A stretch of 64,000 nt of DNA from Hortaea werneckii (taxonomy: Eukaryota > Ascomycota > Dothideomycetes > Mycosphaerellales > Teratosphaeriaceae). The stretch is from positions 1 to 64,000 of the forward strand of contig JBAOKB010000079.1 in assembly GCA_037044905.1 (NCBI GenBank), written 5' to 3'. This document shows positions 30,394 to 41,407 of this stretch, one piece after another; position 1 is the stretch's first letter; the number at the start of each line of letters is the position of its first letter. The position numbers and the translations under genes are program-made. Under the pieces are notes generated by a model. That model saw only the letters and a list, made by a program, of their open reading frames with translations. It did no database searches and was not told the DNA's origin.

Positions 30394-33300
30394 CTAGAAC
30401 TCCCAATTCTCGTCCACGGACTTGATGGCCCATTCGAACTTCTCGCGCAGGGTCTTGGAGAAGAAGCGCTCGATGGGGACGTTGAACTTCTTGGAGAAGA
30501 CGACGGTGAGGCGGGGATCGATGTAATTCTGTGTGCGACGATTCTCTGTTAGCCAAAAAATGATCTTGCTTGTCTCAGGGTTGTGAGTGAGAGGGCTGTT
30601 GCCTCTCCCCAAGTATGTTGGGGCCAAAACTTACGATCTTAGATGTCCCCAACGCGACATCCTTGTTCTGCTCGCGGTCCTCGCTCTGCGTCTTCATGGT
30701 CGCGATCCTAGTATCGAGCTTCTCGAGCTGCTGCTCGAACTTCTCAATCGAGGGACTCTTGCCTTCGGCCTCGATCTTCTTCCGCTTCCGCTCATCCTTG
30801 AACTTGTCGGCCAGCTCATCAGCCGCCTTCAGCCTCTCGTCGAGCTCCTTGGGCTTCATCTCCTTTTGGCCTTCTGCGACGAGCTTCTCGTTCTCCTTTT
30901 CGAACTTCTTGCGGATCTTCTCGCGCTGTTCCTCGACCAGGGCGTCCTGGTGGGCCTTCACCCATTCGTCGTCAATGCCTTCTTTCAGAGCAAAGTAAGC
31001 CTCGCCCTTCTTCTTCTTGAGCTTCGGATCGAGATCTAGCATCATTTGCTTGATACGGTACTCCTGATAATAAAGGGCTTTGATGCGGTCTCCCATCTTC
31101 TCCATCTGAGCTGCGTGACCACCGGCGACGGTACGTTTGTGGTTACAGAGGATGGCGACCTTACGGTTGGCGTTGTTGTAATCTTTCACCTGTGGGATCA
31201 ATCGATTAGTATGAGACTAGCAAGCTTTAGTCGAGTTCGATCTCCTTACCTTCTCCGGAATAGTACCCTCACTCTTCATCTCCTTGAGCAGGCTCGACAT
31301 CACCCACGAAGCGTTGTACGTACGGAACACCTTAGCTGTCAACCCGTTCATGTAGTTCGACAAGTGCTTGTTGAGCGAAGAAGTCGTCAGTCGATCAAAG
31401 ATCTCATCGCCTTCCTTCTTCGGCGACCGCTTGAAGATCTTCAAGTTCTTGAATACCTGAGAGTCGACCTTGAATTCTTCGTGAAAGCGGATAGAGTCCT
31501 TGCCCAAGAAATCAAAGACCACAGTGTCTGGTGGGCGCAAGGTGACGTGCTCGAACTTGAGCGAGCAGCAACCAACAGTGTCTGCCTCGTCCTCGCCTTT
31601 CTCGTTACCGGCACGCAGCGCGAACTGATCGATAAGGTAGACTGCAGTGGCACGCTGTCGCTCAGCCATGACCTCGGACTTAAGTTCTTTGTTGTAGTCT
31701 TTGCGAATCGTGGCGATGTACTTCTTCAACTCACGAGCCTTCTCGAACTTCTTGTAATCGCTCTGGCCTTTGATGTCCGAGTTGGCAGCCAGCATCACGT
31801 ACTTGTAAGCACCATTGATGTTCTCTTGCCACATGGCCAACCAGGTACCTTCTTGGTCGTGCTTGACTTCCTTCCACTTGTGACCCTCTGGCGGTTTCGG
31901 CACCATAGCCTCCTTGCCAATGTTGATCGTGATCTGCTCAGGCCTGACGCGCTTCTTCCATTTGCCTGTCTTGGGGTGCTCACCACGACCACGGAACAGA
32001 CCGGGAGGCTCAACGCGAAAGTTGCCGACCTTCTGCTTGCGGCCATCCCACACGCAGTACATGTACGGGGCCTCAGCCTCATCTTTTTCGGCCTTCAGCT
32101 TCTTCTTCTCAGCCGCAGGGAGTGCCTTCTTCGCTTGGCGCTCTGCATCCATGTAGTTGAAAATGGGCTTGAAATCGCACTTTTCGAACTTGGTAATCTT
32201 GATCTTGTTGCCGCTGTTGTCTTTGGCGTGCCCGATCTTATCCAGCATGTCCTTGAAGTCGGCGAAGAAGTTCTTCTGGAACGTCGGGTTCTCGACATTG
32301 TGGGTGGAGTTGAGCATGCTACCGAAAGCATGCGCAATCTCTTCGGCTTCGGGATGCAAATTGACCGGGGTGCCGTCATACAACATCTTGACGTGACTAG
32401 GCAGAGGCTCGTATTCGGGAGGGAAGACAACGCCGTTATGCTCGAGAGTGGTCCATTTCTTAGTGCCATCACCGGTGTTGGGAGCCTCCCACCATCTGTA
32501 CTCATCCTCCTCATCCTCCTCAGCGTCGTCGTCCTCCTGTTTTGGCTCTTCTGATTTGGCCTTGCCTTTGCCCTTCTTCGGTGCAGGGCTGGCGGTCTCT
32601 TCCTTCTTCACCTTGGAAGCCGCCTTTTTCGGTGGAGCCTTCTTACTAATGGGTACATCATCTTCATCCGATTCTTCCTTCTTGACCTTCTTCGACGCTG
32701 CCTCCTTCTTCACAGGCTTCTTTGCAGGGGCCTTTTTCTTCGCAATCGGTTCATCGTCTTCATCGTCGCTGTCGACCTTCTTTGCTTTGCGCCTTACATC
32801 GGCTGATCTACTGGGCCTACGTATCGCTTCGGCTTCTTCCTTTGCCTTCTTCTGCATGCCCGCCTTTTCATGCTGAAGCTTTTGGCCGAGAGGCTCGTCG
32901 TCGTCGGAGTCTTCGCCAATATCCGCAGCCCTTTGAGCGGGAGGCTTGGAGGCCTTTTTAAGAGGGACATCGTCTTCGTCGTCATCCTGGGCGGGCTTCG
33001 TCGTTTTGCGCTTCTTTTGCAGAGGCACATCGTCTTCAGACTCGCTGTCCTCTTTGTAGCTCTTACCGTTCTGCGTCGAAGCCTTCCTCTTACTACTGGC
33101 AGTGCCATTTGTGAATGGCGGCTGAGGGTCAACCTGCATATCATCGACTGGGCCATTGACCATGGTAATGCCAGGATCAGCCTCGCCGTTCTCGCGGTTG
33201 CTTGGGTTCTGCTTATCCATGGCAGAGTCTTCGGCCTTCGAGATGGATTCGTTGGACTTGACAGCTGGATGAGAGTGTCAGTGGAAAGAAGAAGATGATG

Positions 33301-33573
33301 AAAGTTGATGGAAGTGACAAGAAAGACAATCAAGAGTTGAACCAACGTCTTATAGGACTAATGTGACAATAGGAAGCCGCACGTGCAGACAATGCCTATT
33401 GGACGTCTAGATGTGAAGTGAGGTTGCGGCTGAGTGAAGTGCAGAATTTGACCAAGTCCCACTCAGGTGAGGGGGTTGACATAGCCAAATCCGACGCTCC
33501 GCTCAGGATGCGCCTGGAAGCAATGAGCGCTCTACGTACCCTGCAAAGGCTTATCATCTTCTGAGTCTGACAT
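30394..33573 (-). CDS. TOP1: DNA topoisomerase I (type IB)
   Basis: Relaxes supercoils by transient single-strand cleavage in the nucleus. Exons (minus): 33540-33573, 31250-33264, 30635-31189 and 30394-30528, total 912 residues in one frame. The first exon encodes MSDSEDDKPLQ, the acidic start typical of fungal TOP1; the later ATG at 33220 is internal. Residues up to about 240 are Lys/Glu/Ser-rich and contain nuclear-localisation-like clusters. The core starts at YRWWEAPN. All catalytic residues are seen: Arg in FALRAGNEKGE, Lys in DFLGKDSIRF, Arg in AKVFRTYNAS, His in CNHKRTVAGG, and Tyr870 in GTSKI-NYIDPRLTVVF, encoded at the last exon junction. The linker (about 690-850) is strongly coiled-coil. 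It diverges from the ATP synthase gamma gene. Confidence 0.97.
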
Positions 33574-34047
33574 GGTCGTCCCAATGAACGGCCACGGGCC
33601 TCTCACGTGCTCTCGGAGGGAATGCGCAGATGGAGTGTAATGTTGACTGCGGCTCCTCGCGGACTCGACGCGTCCAGCTGGACTGCTGAAGCAGCGGTAC
33701 GCGCTGGAGATTGGTCGCAAGCGCGCGTAGAGCCTGAGGGGCAGTCGGGATAATCGGGGCAGAATATTGCAGAAGCTGCAGTAAGGACGGTGGCGAATCC
33801 AGGCAAATTAGTAGTAGAAGACAAACATGTCGCAAAGGACGTGGGCAGGGTTGGAGGGAAGGAAAGACAATCGCAATCGAAATGGCCCATCTTCAATAGC
33901 GGTGCACGTGATCTGTGTTGTGGCCTGAGGCATGTGCGGGCCAGCCCAGGAGCAAACCTCAGCGGAGCTTGGAGACAGCACCCCAAGGTACGAGACCCAT
34001 CGCACATCCTCGCCATACCCATCTCCTCTCCTCGAGCAGCCGCCATC
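33574..34047. other. Divergent promoter region, TOP1 and ATP synthase gamma
   Basis: 474 bases between start codons. No gene is supported and no TATA box stands out. Confidence 0.5.
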
Positions 34048-35113
34048 ATGCTGTCTCGTGCTGCTCGTCCCGCTTTCCGAGCCGGCGCGGCCGTCACGCT
34101 GCGGTACGTACGATGCGCAATGCCGCCTCCGCCCATTCTCTTCCGGCAGGCGCAGACAGTGAAGACAGTCAGCTAACATAGCATTCCCGCACCAGCCCAG
34201 CAGTCGCCTCCGCACCGGTTGTCCAGCAGAGCTCCAACTATGCCACCCTCCGTGAGATCGAGGGCCGCTTGAAGTCCATCCGCAACATCGAGAAGATCAC
34301 CAAGACGATGAAGATCGTGGCCTCGACCAAGCTCACCCGCGCCCAGAGGGCCATGAACGAGTCCCGCACCTACGGTCAGACGTCGAACACTGTCTACGAT
34401 GAGGCGGAGACGAAGGCTATGGAGGGCGAGAACCAGAAGAAGCTGTTGGTTGTCTGCAGCTCCGACAAGGGTCTCTGCGGTGGTATCCACTCCGGTCTCA
34501 CGCGCGCGGTCCGTCGTCTGATGAACGAGGAGCCGGCCGACTACGACCTGGTGATTCTGGGCGAGAAGTGCAAGGCTCAGCTGAGCAGAGGCAACGCCAA
34601 GCAGATCTCCCTCACCTTCACCAACATTGGCAAGGACATCCCCACCTTCGCCGACGCGCAGGCCATTGCCGACCAGATTTCTCTGCTCTCTCAGGACTAC
34701 TCCGAGACGAAGATCATGTACAACAAGTTCGTCAACGCGCAGGCCTACGAGCCCACCGTCATCCCTGCCTACTCTGAAGAGGCCGTCACCCAATCCCGTG
34801 AGTAAAATTTGCCTCTAAACCCCGCCGCCCGCTTACTGACATCTGCCTACTAGCCAACTTCTCTTCTTTCGAGGTCGATCAAGAGGTCCTCGCTAACCTC
34901 CAGGAATATTCTCTGGCCAACAGCCTTTTCTGGGCGCTGGCCGAGGGTCACGCCTGCGAGCAGTCCGCCCGCCGTAACGCCATGGACAACGCCTCCAAGA
35001 ACGCCGGTGACATGATCGACAGGTACCAGATCCTGTTCAACCGCACGAGACAGGCTGTCATTACTGGCGAACTGGTCGAGATTATCACTGGTGCTGCCGC
35101 ATCTGAGGGTTAA
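34048..35113 (+). CDS. ATP3: Mitochondrial F1 ATP synthase gamma subunit
   Basis: The rotating central stalk subunit of F1-ATPase in the mitochondrial matrix. Exons 34048-34103, 34196-34797 and 34854-35113; 305 residues, close to yeast Atp3. The N-terminus MLSRAARPAFRAGAAV is an Arg/Ala-rich presequence. The mature start ATLREIEGRLKSIRNIEKIT and MKIVASTKLTRAQRAM form the first coiled-coil helix, CSSDKGLCGGIHSGL is the conserved Rossmann-like segment, and the C-terminal helix contains ARRNAMDNASKNAGDMI and FNRTRQAVITGELVEIITGA, the family signature. The first intron separates the presequence from the mature part. All splice sites are canonical. Confidence 0.97.
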
Positions 35114-35785
35114 AAGGATAGTAGTGAACGCGTTGGCTAAGGCCGCGGTACGCCAGAGGGCGTATGTGTATATAGTAGATATGACGTGCGTCTAGGGTGT
35201 ACTACTTCTCTTTTGTACTTGAGTCACTTGCTCTCCTTCCCGTGTCCTATTGATGCGACGATTCAGTGGTTTCGTTTTCGTGAGCTCATACTCATTTAGA
35301 GACGATGATTTCGAACATGCAGCAAAAAGCGCTCTTACATACCTACGTGTTTGACCTTCGCGAAGCTCTATACCTCGGAAGTCGCAACCACGTCGCAACA
35401 GCTACACGGCTCTGAGATCGGTCTGAAATCTCGGACAAAGTCGTGATTTCGAAACATCCACCCATGTTCGACGTGGCGCCTGCTCCTCCCCGATGAAGCA
35501 TGGTCTCTCCGGGCCGTAGCGCAATTGGCTGGGCGCCCTCGCGCCGCAACTCCGGACAATCTTGAACCTTTGTCATCTTTCGAGGTTGGTCTTGCGCAAA
35601 ACCTCGAAACATCGTCTTTTCGTGTTGTTGCTTTCTGACATTGCCACGGGAGCATCGAGCTGCTGAGCAGGAGTCGTGCTGATTCCACTGTCTGGTATCG
35701 AAAGCAGGGCTGCGGTTCGACACAATAAGCTTTCACACACTTGCTCGCGCGACCTAACATTCGACAGTTGCATGGTCGCTCTGCA
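35114..35785. other. Intergenic, no gene supported
   Basis: 672 bases. Minus-strand open frames at 35343-35844 overlap the start of the transcription factor gene and have no recognisable domain. Confidence 0.45.
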
Positions 35786-37696
35786 ATGGATGCTCGCCCT
35801 GGAGCTTCTTTGATGGGCTTCGACCCGTCCACCCAGAGAACCATGGAGCCTTTGCAGTACTCGTCAGCCGGGCCTTCGCATGCAGAAAGCGCATCTGGAA
35901 GTCCACCGCAAGGCCAGAAGCGTCAAAGAGCTAAGCAAGCTTGTGAACCTTGTCGCCTCCGGAAGCGCCGGTGCGATGGAAATCATCCGTGTAACATGTG
36001 TACACAATTCGAGTATAAATGCTACTTTGAGAAGCATCCTCGCAAGCGCTCAAAAATCGTCGAGCAGAATGAGGCGATCCACGATGGGGTGGTGGCGGGG
36101 AGGATCAGCCCACCTGATGGCTCGGCGTCGAAGAGTGGCGGGACCGTGTTCGCCAAACCAGAACCTACCGGGGAGGATAGGCCGGGGATGGAGGATGCGA
36201 CAAAGTTGAGATCCATGGAGGCGAACTCTGGCATTGCGTTCACGAGATTGTTAGGGCTGAGGCTGGATCCAAGCTCAGGGCCGAAATTGTTTACCTTTGG
36301 ATGGAATTTGGGGAGCAGCACTTACACAGTACCCAATTCGCCTCCGATAACGGATATCCTGGCTCAGGATCAAATGCACCATTTAGCGAAATTGTACTGG
36401 ACGAACGTGCATCCGCTGTACGGCTTTATTGACAGGACTTGGATGCAAGAGCAAATGAACCTTCGATGGGCCCGACCAGATGCCTGCAAGGTGCCAGATC
36501 ACATCATTGCTGGCATTACGGCGGTAGGCGCCATGTTCGCGAACGGTGCCTTCGACGCCGTTTTGCCACGGATCGTTGACGCGCAGAAGGAAGCGTTGGA
36601 GAGCACAAGCGCTATGCAGCCACCTACATTATTAGATGTTCAGTCCTGGGTCCTCCGAACGATACATCTTCGTATGACGGACCATCCGCATGCGGTCTGG
36701 ATCGCGTCATCCACCACTATGCATCTGGTAGAGTCCGTGGGCATACACCAGGAATCAAGTAGCTCTACCCTCCACCCGCCGGCAAATGAACATATGTACG
36801 CTCCAGAATTAAGACGACGAACATTCTGGGTCGCGAGAATGCTGAACACCTGGGTCAGCTTTGAATACGGCCGGACGCGAGTGGCGTTGCGAGGTATTAC
36901 CAGCGAGCTCCCAGCTTTCGGAGACGACGATGACTTTACGAGGGAGTACATTGACCTTTACAGCTTATCTTGCTGTTTGGATCCCGAACGTACAAATCAA
37001 GTAGGGCAATGGGAAGACTTCCTCAAGCAATTGGAGGCGTACGATGTCAAGAACGACGTCATCCAACTATCAAAGGCGAATCTGACGCTCTGTGGGTATC
37101 GAAGACTCCGACTCGCGAACCCCATACTGTCCAGTGAAACCATTACCCGTATCATCAACGTCAGCTTGAAGGGTCTAGAGGCAGCTCGCAAGATGGCAGC
37201 GAAGGCTAGACCGTGGTGGCATGTTGCCAATGTGCCTTTCCAGGTCATCTGTATCTTTTTAGCTATGGATGTCCGGGAATCGTTGGCCAACATACACGTA
37301 GCTATGCGAGCCCTGGAGGAGGTAGTGCATCACTTCAACACCGTAGCACTCAAAGAAGCACTTAAGACTGCTCGGTTCCTCGTCCGGCTATCAAAGAAGC
37401 GGAAAGAAGAAGATTCTGGTGTGCTCAGTCAAAGCCTCATAAAGGACAACGCCGCAGAAGATCCTCAGCCGGAAAACCTCAAAATGGCGCAGCTGCCATC
37501 TAACGGGGTCGGCGGCCCTAGCAGTACAGTCCCGGCTATGGGCTCTGGAACGAACAATGAGACGCCCATGACGAACTCGAGCGGTGAGGACTGGAATATG
37601 GATCAGATCCTGAATAATTCGGATTTCGACTGGAATTACTTCCTCACGGCCGATATGCCGGCGTTCAACTCGTTCGCGCCGGACGGGACAATGTGA
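35786..37696 (+). CDS. Zn2Cys6 transcription factor with fungal-specific middle homology region
   Basis: Intronless, 636 residues from the ATG at 35786. The binuclear zinc cluster lies near residues 50-78: CEPCRLRKRRCDGNHPC, then CTQFEYKC, i.e. C-x2-C-x6-C-x6-C-x2-C-x6-C, flanked by basic residues (KRQRAKQA, HPRKRSK). The fungal_trans region spans about 180-450, with HHLAKLYWTNVHPLYGFIDRTWM, VESVGIHQESSS and RRRTFWVARMLNTWVSFEYGR. The C-terminus is acidic and aromatic (EDWNMDQILNNSDFDWNYFL), which fits an activation domain. The target pathway cannot be told from neighbours, which are housekeeping genes. An upstream in-frame extension exists but starts with TTG. Confidence 0.93.
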   Translation: MDARPGASLMGFDPSTQRTMEPLQYSSAGPSHAESASGSPPQGQKRQRAKQACEPCRLRKRRCDGNHPCNMCTQFEYKCYFEKHPRKRSKIVEQNEAIHDGVVAGRISPPDGSASKSGGTVFAKPEPTGEDRPGMEDATKLRSMEANSGIAFTRLLGLRLDPSSGPKLFTFGWNLGSSTYTVPNSPPITDILAQDQMHHLAKLYWTNVHPLYGFIDRTWMQEQMNLRWARPDACKVPDHIIAGITAVGAMFANGAFDAVLPRIVDAQKEALESTSAMQPPTLLDVQSWVLRTIHLRMTDHPHAVWIASSTTMHLVESVGIHQESSSSTLHPPANEHMYAPELRRRTFWVARMLNTWVSFEYGRTRVALRGITSELPAFGDDDDFTREYIDLYSLSCCLDPERTNQVGQWEDFLKQLEAYDVKNDVIQLSKANLTLCGYRRLRLANPILSSETITRIINVSLKGLEAARKMAAKARPWWHVANVPFQVICIFLAMDVRESLANIHVAMRALEEVVHHFNTVALKEALKTARFLVRLSKKRKEEDSGVLSQSLIKDNAAEDPQPENLKMAQLPSNGVGGPSSTVPAMGSGTNNETPMTNSSGEDWNMDQILNNSDFDWNYFLTADMPAFNSFAPDGTM

Positions 37697-38122
37697 ACTA
37701 AGTTCTCGTGATAGACTATCTGTATGATAGAATGTGTCTTCTTAGAGCGCCCATGCAGCGCTCAGGTGTGCTGAAATAATGGATTGCGCGGAGGGTCATG
37801 CTTATTTTATTGCAAGGGCGTTCAGTCTGGCCTCGCAAGGCTGCCTGGCTGATACGTCTTTTGTTGCTTGTGCGGTAGCGTTCATATCGTTTCCCCAATC
37901 TTTGAGACATCACAAACGAGGCATTAGCATGCGGCGTCCGAATATCGTTTGATGCGGTTTAACAACTTTGAGAGGGCGTAGACTCGCTATAATCTCTGGT
38001 CACCGGGATCAACGTTTCTCCGGCGCCAACGCTCTCCGCTCTGGGGATAGCTTTGGCTGTCTGCGAGCAGTAATGTGCAAACCTGTGGTGCCCACACCAA
38101 CTTTGCGCTGGGGTCGCGTAAG
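37697..38122. other. Intergenic, no gene supported
   Basis: 426 bases between same-strand genes, with no notable feature. Confidence 0.45.
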
Positions 38123-39100
38123 ATGCCATGGTCAGACTGGCTATGGGCGCGGTCGAAGCCTGGCAATGAGCTGCCCGATCCGTCTGGCCAGACTTCATCT
38201 GACCCCGCCAGCCCATTCGCCTTAGGCGCAGCCCACAATACTGGCACTTCGAATGGATCGGAGCAAGCGAAGGGTGGAGCAAATGACTTGCATAACGAAG
38301 GTCCCTTAGGCCTCAGCAGCAAGCATACAAGAGGCTCATGGGAAAGCAACCTGAACAGCACCGACTGGTCTCACTACACTTCGCCGCAGACGATCGTTGC
38401 GTCAGTACTGACCACCGCTGCCACTCTGGCCCTCATCCGCCTTTACAAGACCTATCTCCGTCGTATTCCCAATGTCGACTACCTCAAGCCCGGCTTCTTC
38501 CGGCATCGCAGTCTATACGGGTACGTGACACGCGTTGGTGATGGTGACAACTTCCACTTGTACCATACGCCTGGCGGTAAGCTCGCGGGGTGGGGTCTGC
38601 TCCCCTCGAGGCGTGTGCAGGACATCAAGAAGTTCAAAGGCAAGACGCTCCCGGTTAGGATAGCTGGCGTGGACGCCCCGGAGCGAGCACATTGGGGCAA
38701 TCCAGAGCAGCCGTATGGGAATGAAGCTTTGGAATGGCTGAGGTCAACCTTACTGCATCGCTATGTACGCGTGTACCCGTACAGTCGGGATCAGTACGGC
38801 CGCATGGTAGCTTCCGTGCACCTCAGGCGATGGCTCGTCTTCAGGTCAGACGTTGGATACGAGATGCTGAAGAAAGGCTGGGCTACTGTGTACGAAGCAA
38901 AGACTGGTAGCGAGTTCGGTGGCAAAGAAGAGCAGTATAGAGCAGCCGAGGCACGAGCGAAGCAAAAGAAAGTTGGGATGTGGCAGGAGCCTGGCATGTT
39001 GGGAAAGCTGTTGGGTAAGAGGGAGACCACGGAGAGCCCACGGGAGTACAAGACACGAACAGCCGCACACGACAAGATTGGGAGAGAGAAAGAAAAGTAG
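38123..39100 (+). CDS. LCL3: Lcl3-type membrane-anchored staphylococcal-nuclease homologue
   Basis: Intronless, 325 residues from ATG 38123 (MPWSDWLW...). Residues 1-85 are polar; one membrane helix near 95-112 (TIVASVLTTAATLALIRLY) is followed by IPNVDYLKPGFFRHRSLYGYVTRVGDGDNF, the family's typical lead-in. The thermonuclease fold shows the catalytic set: Asp in VGDGDNFHLYHTPGG, Arg and Asp in PVRIAGVDAPERAHWG, and Arg in PYSRDQYGRMVASV. The end is helical and basic (RAAEARAKQKKVGMW). Yeast Lcl3 is a mitochondrial or membrane protein that affects chronological lifespan. The assignment is strong by family pattern; the substrate is unknown. Confidence 0.93.
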   Translation: MPWSDWLWARSKPGNELPDPSGQTSSDPASPFALGAAHNTGTSNGSEQAKGGANDLHNEGPLGLSSKHTRGSWESNLNSTDWSHYTSPQTIVASVLTTAATLALIRLYKTYLRRIPNVDYLKPGFFRHRSLYGYVTRVGDGDNFHLYHTPGGKLAGWGLLPSRRVQDIKKFKGKTLPVRIAGVDAPERAHWGNPEQPYGNEALEWLRSTLLHRYVRVYPYSRDQYGRMVASVHLRRWLVFRSDVGYEMLKKGWATVYEAKTGSEFGGKEEQYRAAEARAKQKKVGMWQEPGMLGKLLGKRETTESPREYKTRTAAHDKIGREKEK

Positions 39101-40356
39101 GTTTGGAGCGCTGCACAGATCTGCAGCAGCTAATTCGATATTCTGAGTGATGCCTTGCAAAGGGAGGAGAACCGTTCGAGGACTGATGATCCTGGGCCAC
39201 CCCTCAGCAAAGCCTGGTGACAGCTTCAGAGGCGATCTATCGACAGACCACTCTGCGTCATGATTGCACACATTGAACCGGTAACCAGGGCCGCGTTGCC
39301 AATATCCAGTTTGGGGTGTTGGCCTGAGTGACCATGTCTGAGCCACTCTGAGCAAGCTTCGGCTGCACGTGCCTATATTGGGCGTGCCTCATCCAGCCAG
39401 ACGGACAAGTGCTTCACGGCTGGCTTGTTCTTTGAATGCATAAATCGCCCTCGATTGCAAACATTGGATAGGCTTGAAACCATACGCTGTGTGAGGGTGA
39501 CAAACCAGCCAGGATGCGCAAGAACATGCCCCGCCCGGAACTTCAACTTTGACTGAAAGTCAATTGTCTTTGTGTCCACTAGTGCCATGACCGGCTACGT
39601 GGATGCATCGCAATAGCCTTGCGTCCCTATCAGAGGCTAGAACGCGCTCCAGGTCACATAGTGACAGCTATAAGCCGGCAGGAAAGCAATTTAACGAGCA
39701 TCAGATAGCTCCAAGTTGGTCTGCTTCCCCTGCAATTTGGATAGGCAGGTACATGCAAGCGGAGAACGCTGTCAATATCACGATATGTGCTCGGCTAAAC
39801 GTGACCATGAGCTGGCTAAACAGGTAGAACCATCTGACAATTGAAAAATTAAATGAGTCGATCGCTTCGAGACGACTTGCCCAATCATGCTGCAGCCACG
39901 TCTACGCTGGGCCGAGACCATGCGCTTTTGGCGTCTGGCTTGGCGGTTCTCGCGAGAGCTTAGCCGCGACCCTCCCTTGTGATATCGCTTTGCTGGTAGC
40001 TTTGACGTGCAGCGTCACGCTGTCGCACACGTTTGTGGTCACGATTCAATGCTCCCGGGTCAAGATTGACGACGGTCGCGAAGGATGTCTTTGAGTCTGG
40101 ACAGCCATTGACGCACGCTGAAACTCTTTAGGCGAGCTTTTCTTTGATCTAACAGCGTGGTTGTTCGAGCTCTCATTGCCTGAAGTCATGGATATGATAT
40201 ATATATTGATGCAGTGCGTCTCCTTTGCAACGTATCCGATTTGGTTAAGAAAGTATTCCTCAACAGAGCGGCGATAGCAGGTTGATTTGCTCCGCCCTCG
40301 AAAGCTTTCGATTGTATCCGAACCTCTTTGCAAGAATTGCTGCCGGCTTTCAAGTC
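39101..40356. other. Intergenic, no gene supported
   Basis: About 1.25 kb. Short minus-strand frames at 38846-39355 are shadows of or tails beyond LCL3. Nothing else is recognised apart from an A/T-rich promoter element near 40195. Confidence 0.4.
40192..40208 (+). promoter_or_regulatory. TATA-box-like element upstream of the CBM1 gene
   Basis: The run ATGATATATATATTGA lies about 150 bases before the start codon at 40357. Position and sequence fit a TATA box of a regulated secreted-enzyme gene. Confidence 0.4.
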
Positions 40357-41238
40357 ATGTTGGCAAAGAACACCCTCCTCGCGCTTCTCTCTGCCGTCGG
40401 TTCGCTTGCTCAAAATGCCGCCTACTCGCAATGTGGCGGGCAAGGGTGGACCGGCTCTAAGACCTGTGTGAGCGGTTATACTTGTCAAGCTCAGAACCAA
40501 TACTATTCCCAATGCCTTCCCTCTGGCCAAGGTGAGCGTCCAATTGTCGTGCAGACAGCCTCGTCAGCTTACAGTATAGTAGGTGTCACTACAAAGAAGA
40601 CGACCGCCGCCAGCCCAACCTCGACCCAAGGCAGCTCGAACGGCGGCGGCGGCGGCGTGAGCTACAAGGCGTCCTTCACCCAATACGGTGCAGGAGACAC
40701 TTTCGGCAGCCCAAATTGCAACACCAATACTGCGGCCTGCTTCTTCTACACCCAACCAGGCTTCTCAGCAGCCGTGTCGCAGAACTTGTACGGGGCTGGG
40801 CCGGTACGTTAGCAAGACGACCATCACAGCGGGGCGAGATCTGTAGCTGATCGTATGACACCTAGGGCGATGGCAAGGGCCCAGCATGCGGCACCTGCTG
40901 GAGACTTACCATCCAAACCGACAGTTCGGGCAGACGTCTCAGCAACGCGGGCAATAGCATCGTAGTCAAGGTCAACAATCTTTGCCCTGCGCAGGGTAAC
41001 CCGCTGTGCTCACAGAACGGCCTCAGCGGCACTAACCAGTATGGCGCTAATGTCAATTTTGATACTTGCATTGATGTGAGTACAGTGGCGTGTAGGGATG
41101 CATCTTCCGATCAACTGCTGACAGAATTGGTAGTCTGGTGCTTCTGCAGCACTTTTCCAGAACTCGGGCGTAGGTCTCGGTCTTGGGACAGCTACGCAGG
41201 TGGATTGTTCGCAGTGGTCTGGGACAGTGCGTTCCTGA
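40357..41238 (+). CDS. Secreted CBM1 plus barwin/GH45-like (endoglucanase V-like) protein
   Basis: Exons 40357-40531, 40580-40803, 40866-41075 and 41134-41238, 237 residues. Signal peptide (TLLALLSAVGSLAQ), then a fungal cellulose-binding module CBM1 at about 21-57 with its four-cysteine pattern and aromatic face (YSQCGGQGWTGSKTC, CQAQNQYYSQCLP). A Thr/Ser/Gly linker follows. The catalytic-type domain is a double-psi beta-barrel: YKASFTQYGAGDTFGSPNC, CGTCWRLT, VVKVNNLCPAQGNPLC, TNQYGANVNFDTCID and QVDCSQWSG. Such proteins are annotated as GH45 endoglucanase-like or expansin/swollenin-like and act on cellulose. The first proposed intron (40532-40579, 48 bases) is in frame and could also be translated, adding 16 residues to the linker. 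Confidence 0.88.
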
Positions 41239-41407
41239 TCGCATGCCGACCCGAGAAGAAAGTCTATTTGGCATATATAAACAATCTTGGTACATGTATG
41301 GAGGTCAACCGTTGCTCGATTCAGTCATGAGGATGGCTGAGAAACCTGTCTGGTATTATTGATACGTCCTCCATCATATCAAACCCAGCTTATTTTCAAG
41401 ACGTCCA

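Noticed and set aside
30587..31039. Leucine-rich plus-strand frame opposite the TOP1 linker
   Set aside because: Produced by reading the Glu/Lys-rich coiled-coil codons backwards.
31046..32554. A 502-codon plus-strand open frame opposite TOP1
   Set aside because: It is the shadow of the TOP1 coding strand; the minus strand carries all catalytic residues of topoisomerase I.
35515..35560. TAGCGCAATTGG, reminiscent of a tRNA D-arm
   Set aside because: No matching acceptor stem or B-box (GGTTCRANNCC) at the right distance.
35343..35844. Overlapping minus-strand open frames upstream of the Zn2Cys6 gene
   Set aside because: They run into the transcription factor coding region on the other strand and have no recognisable product.
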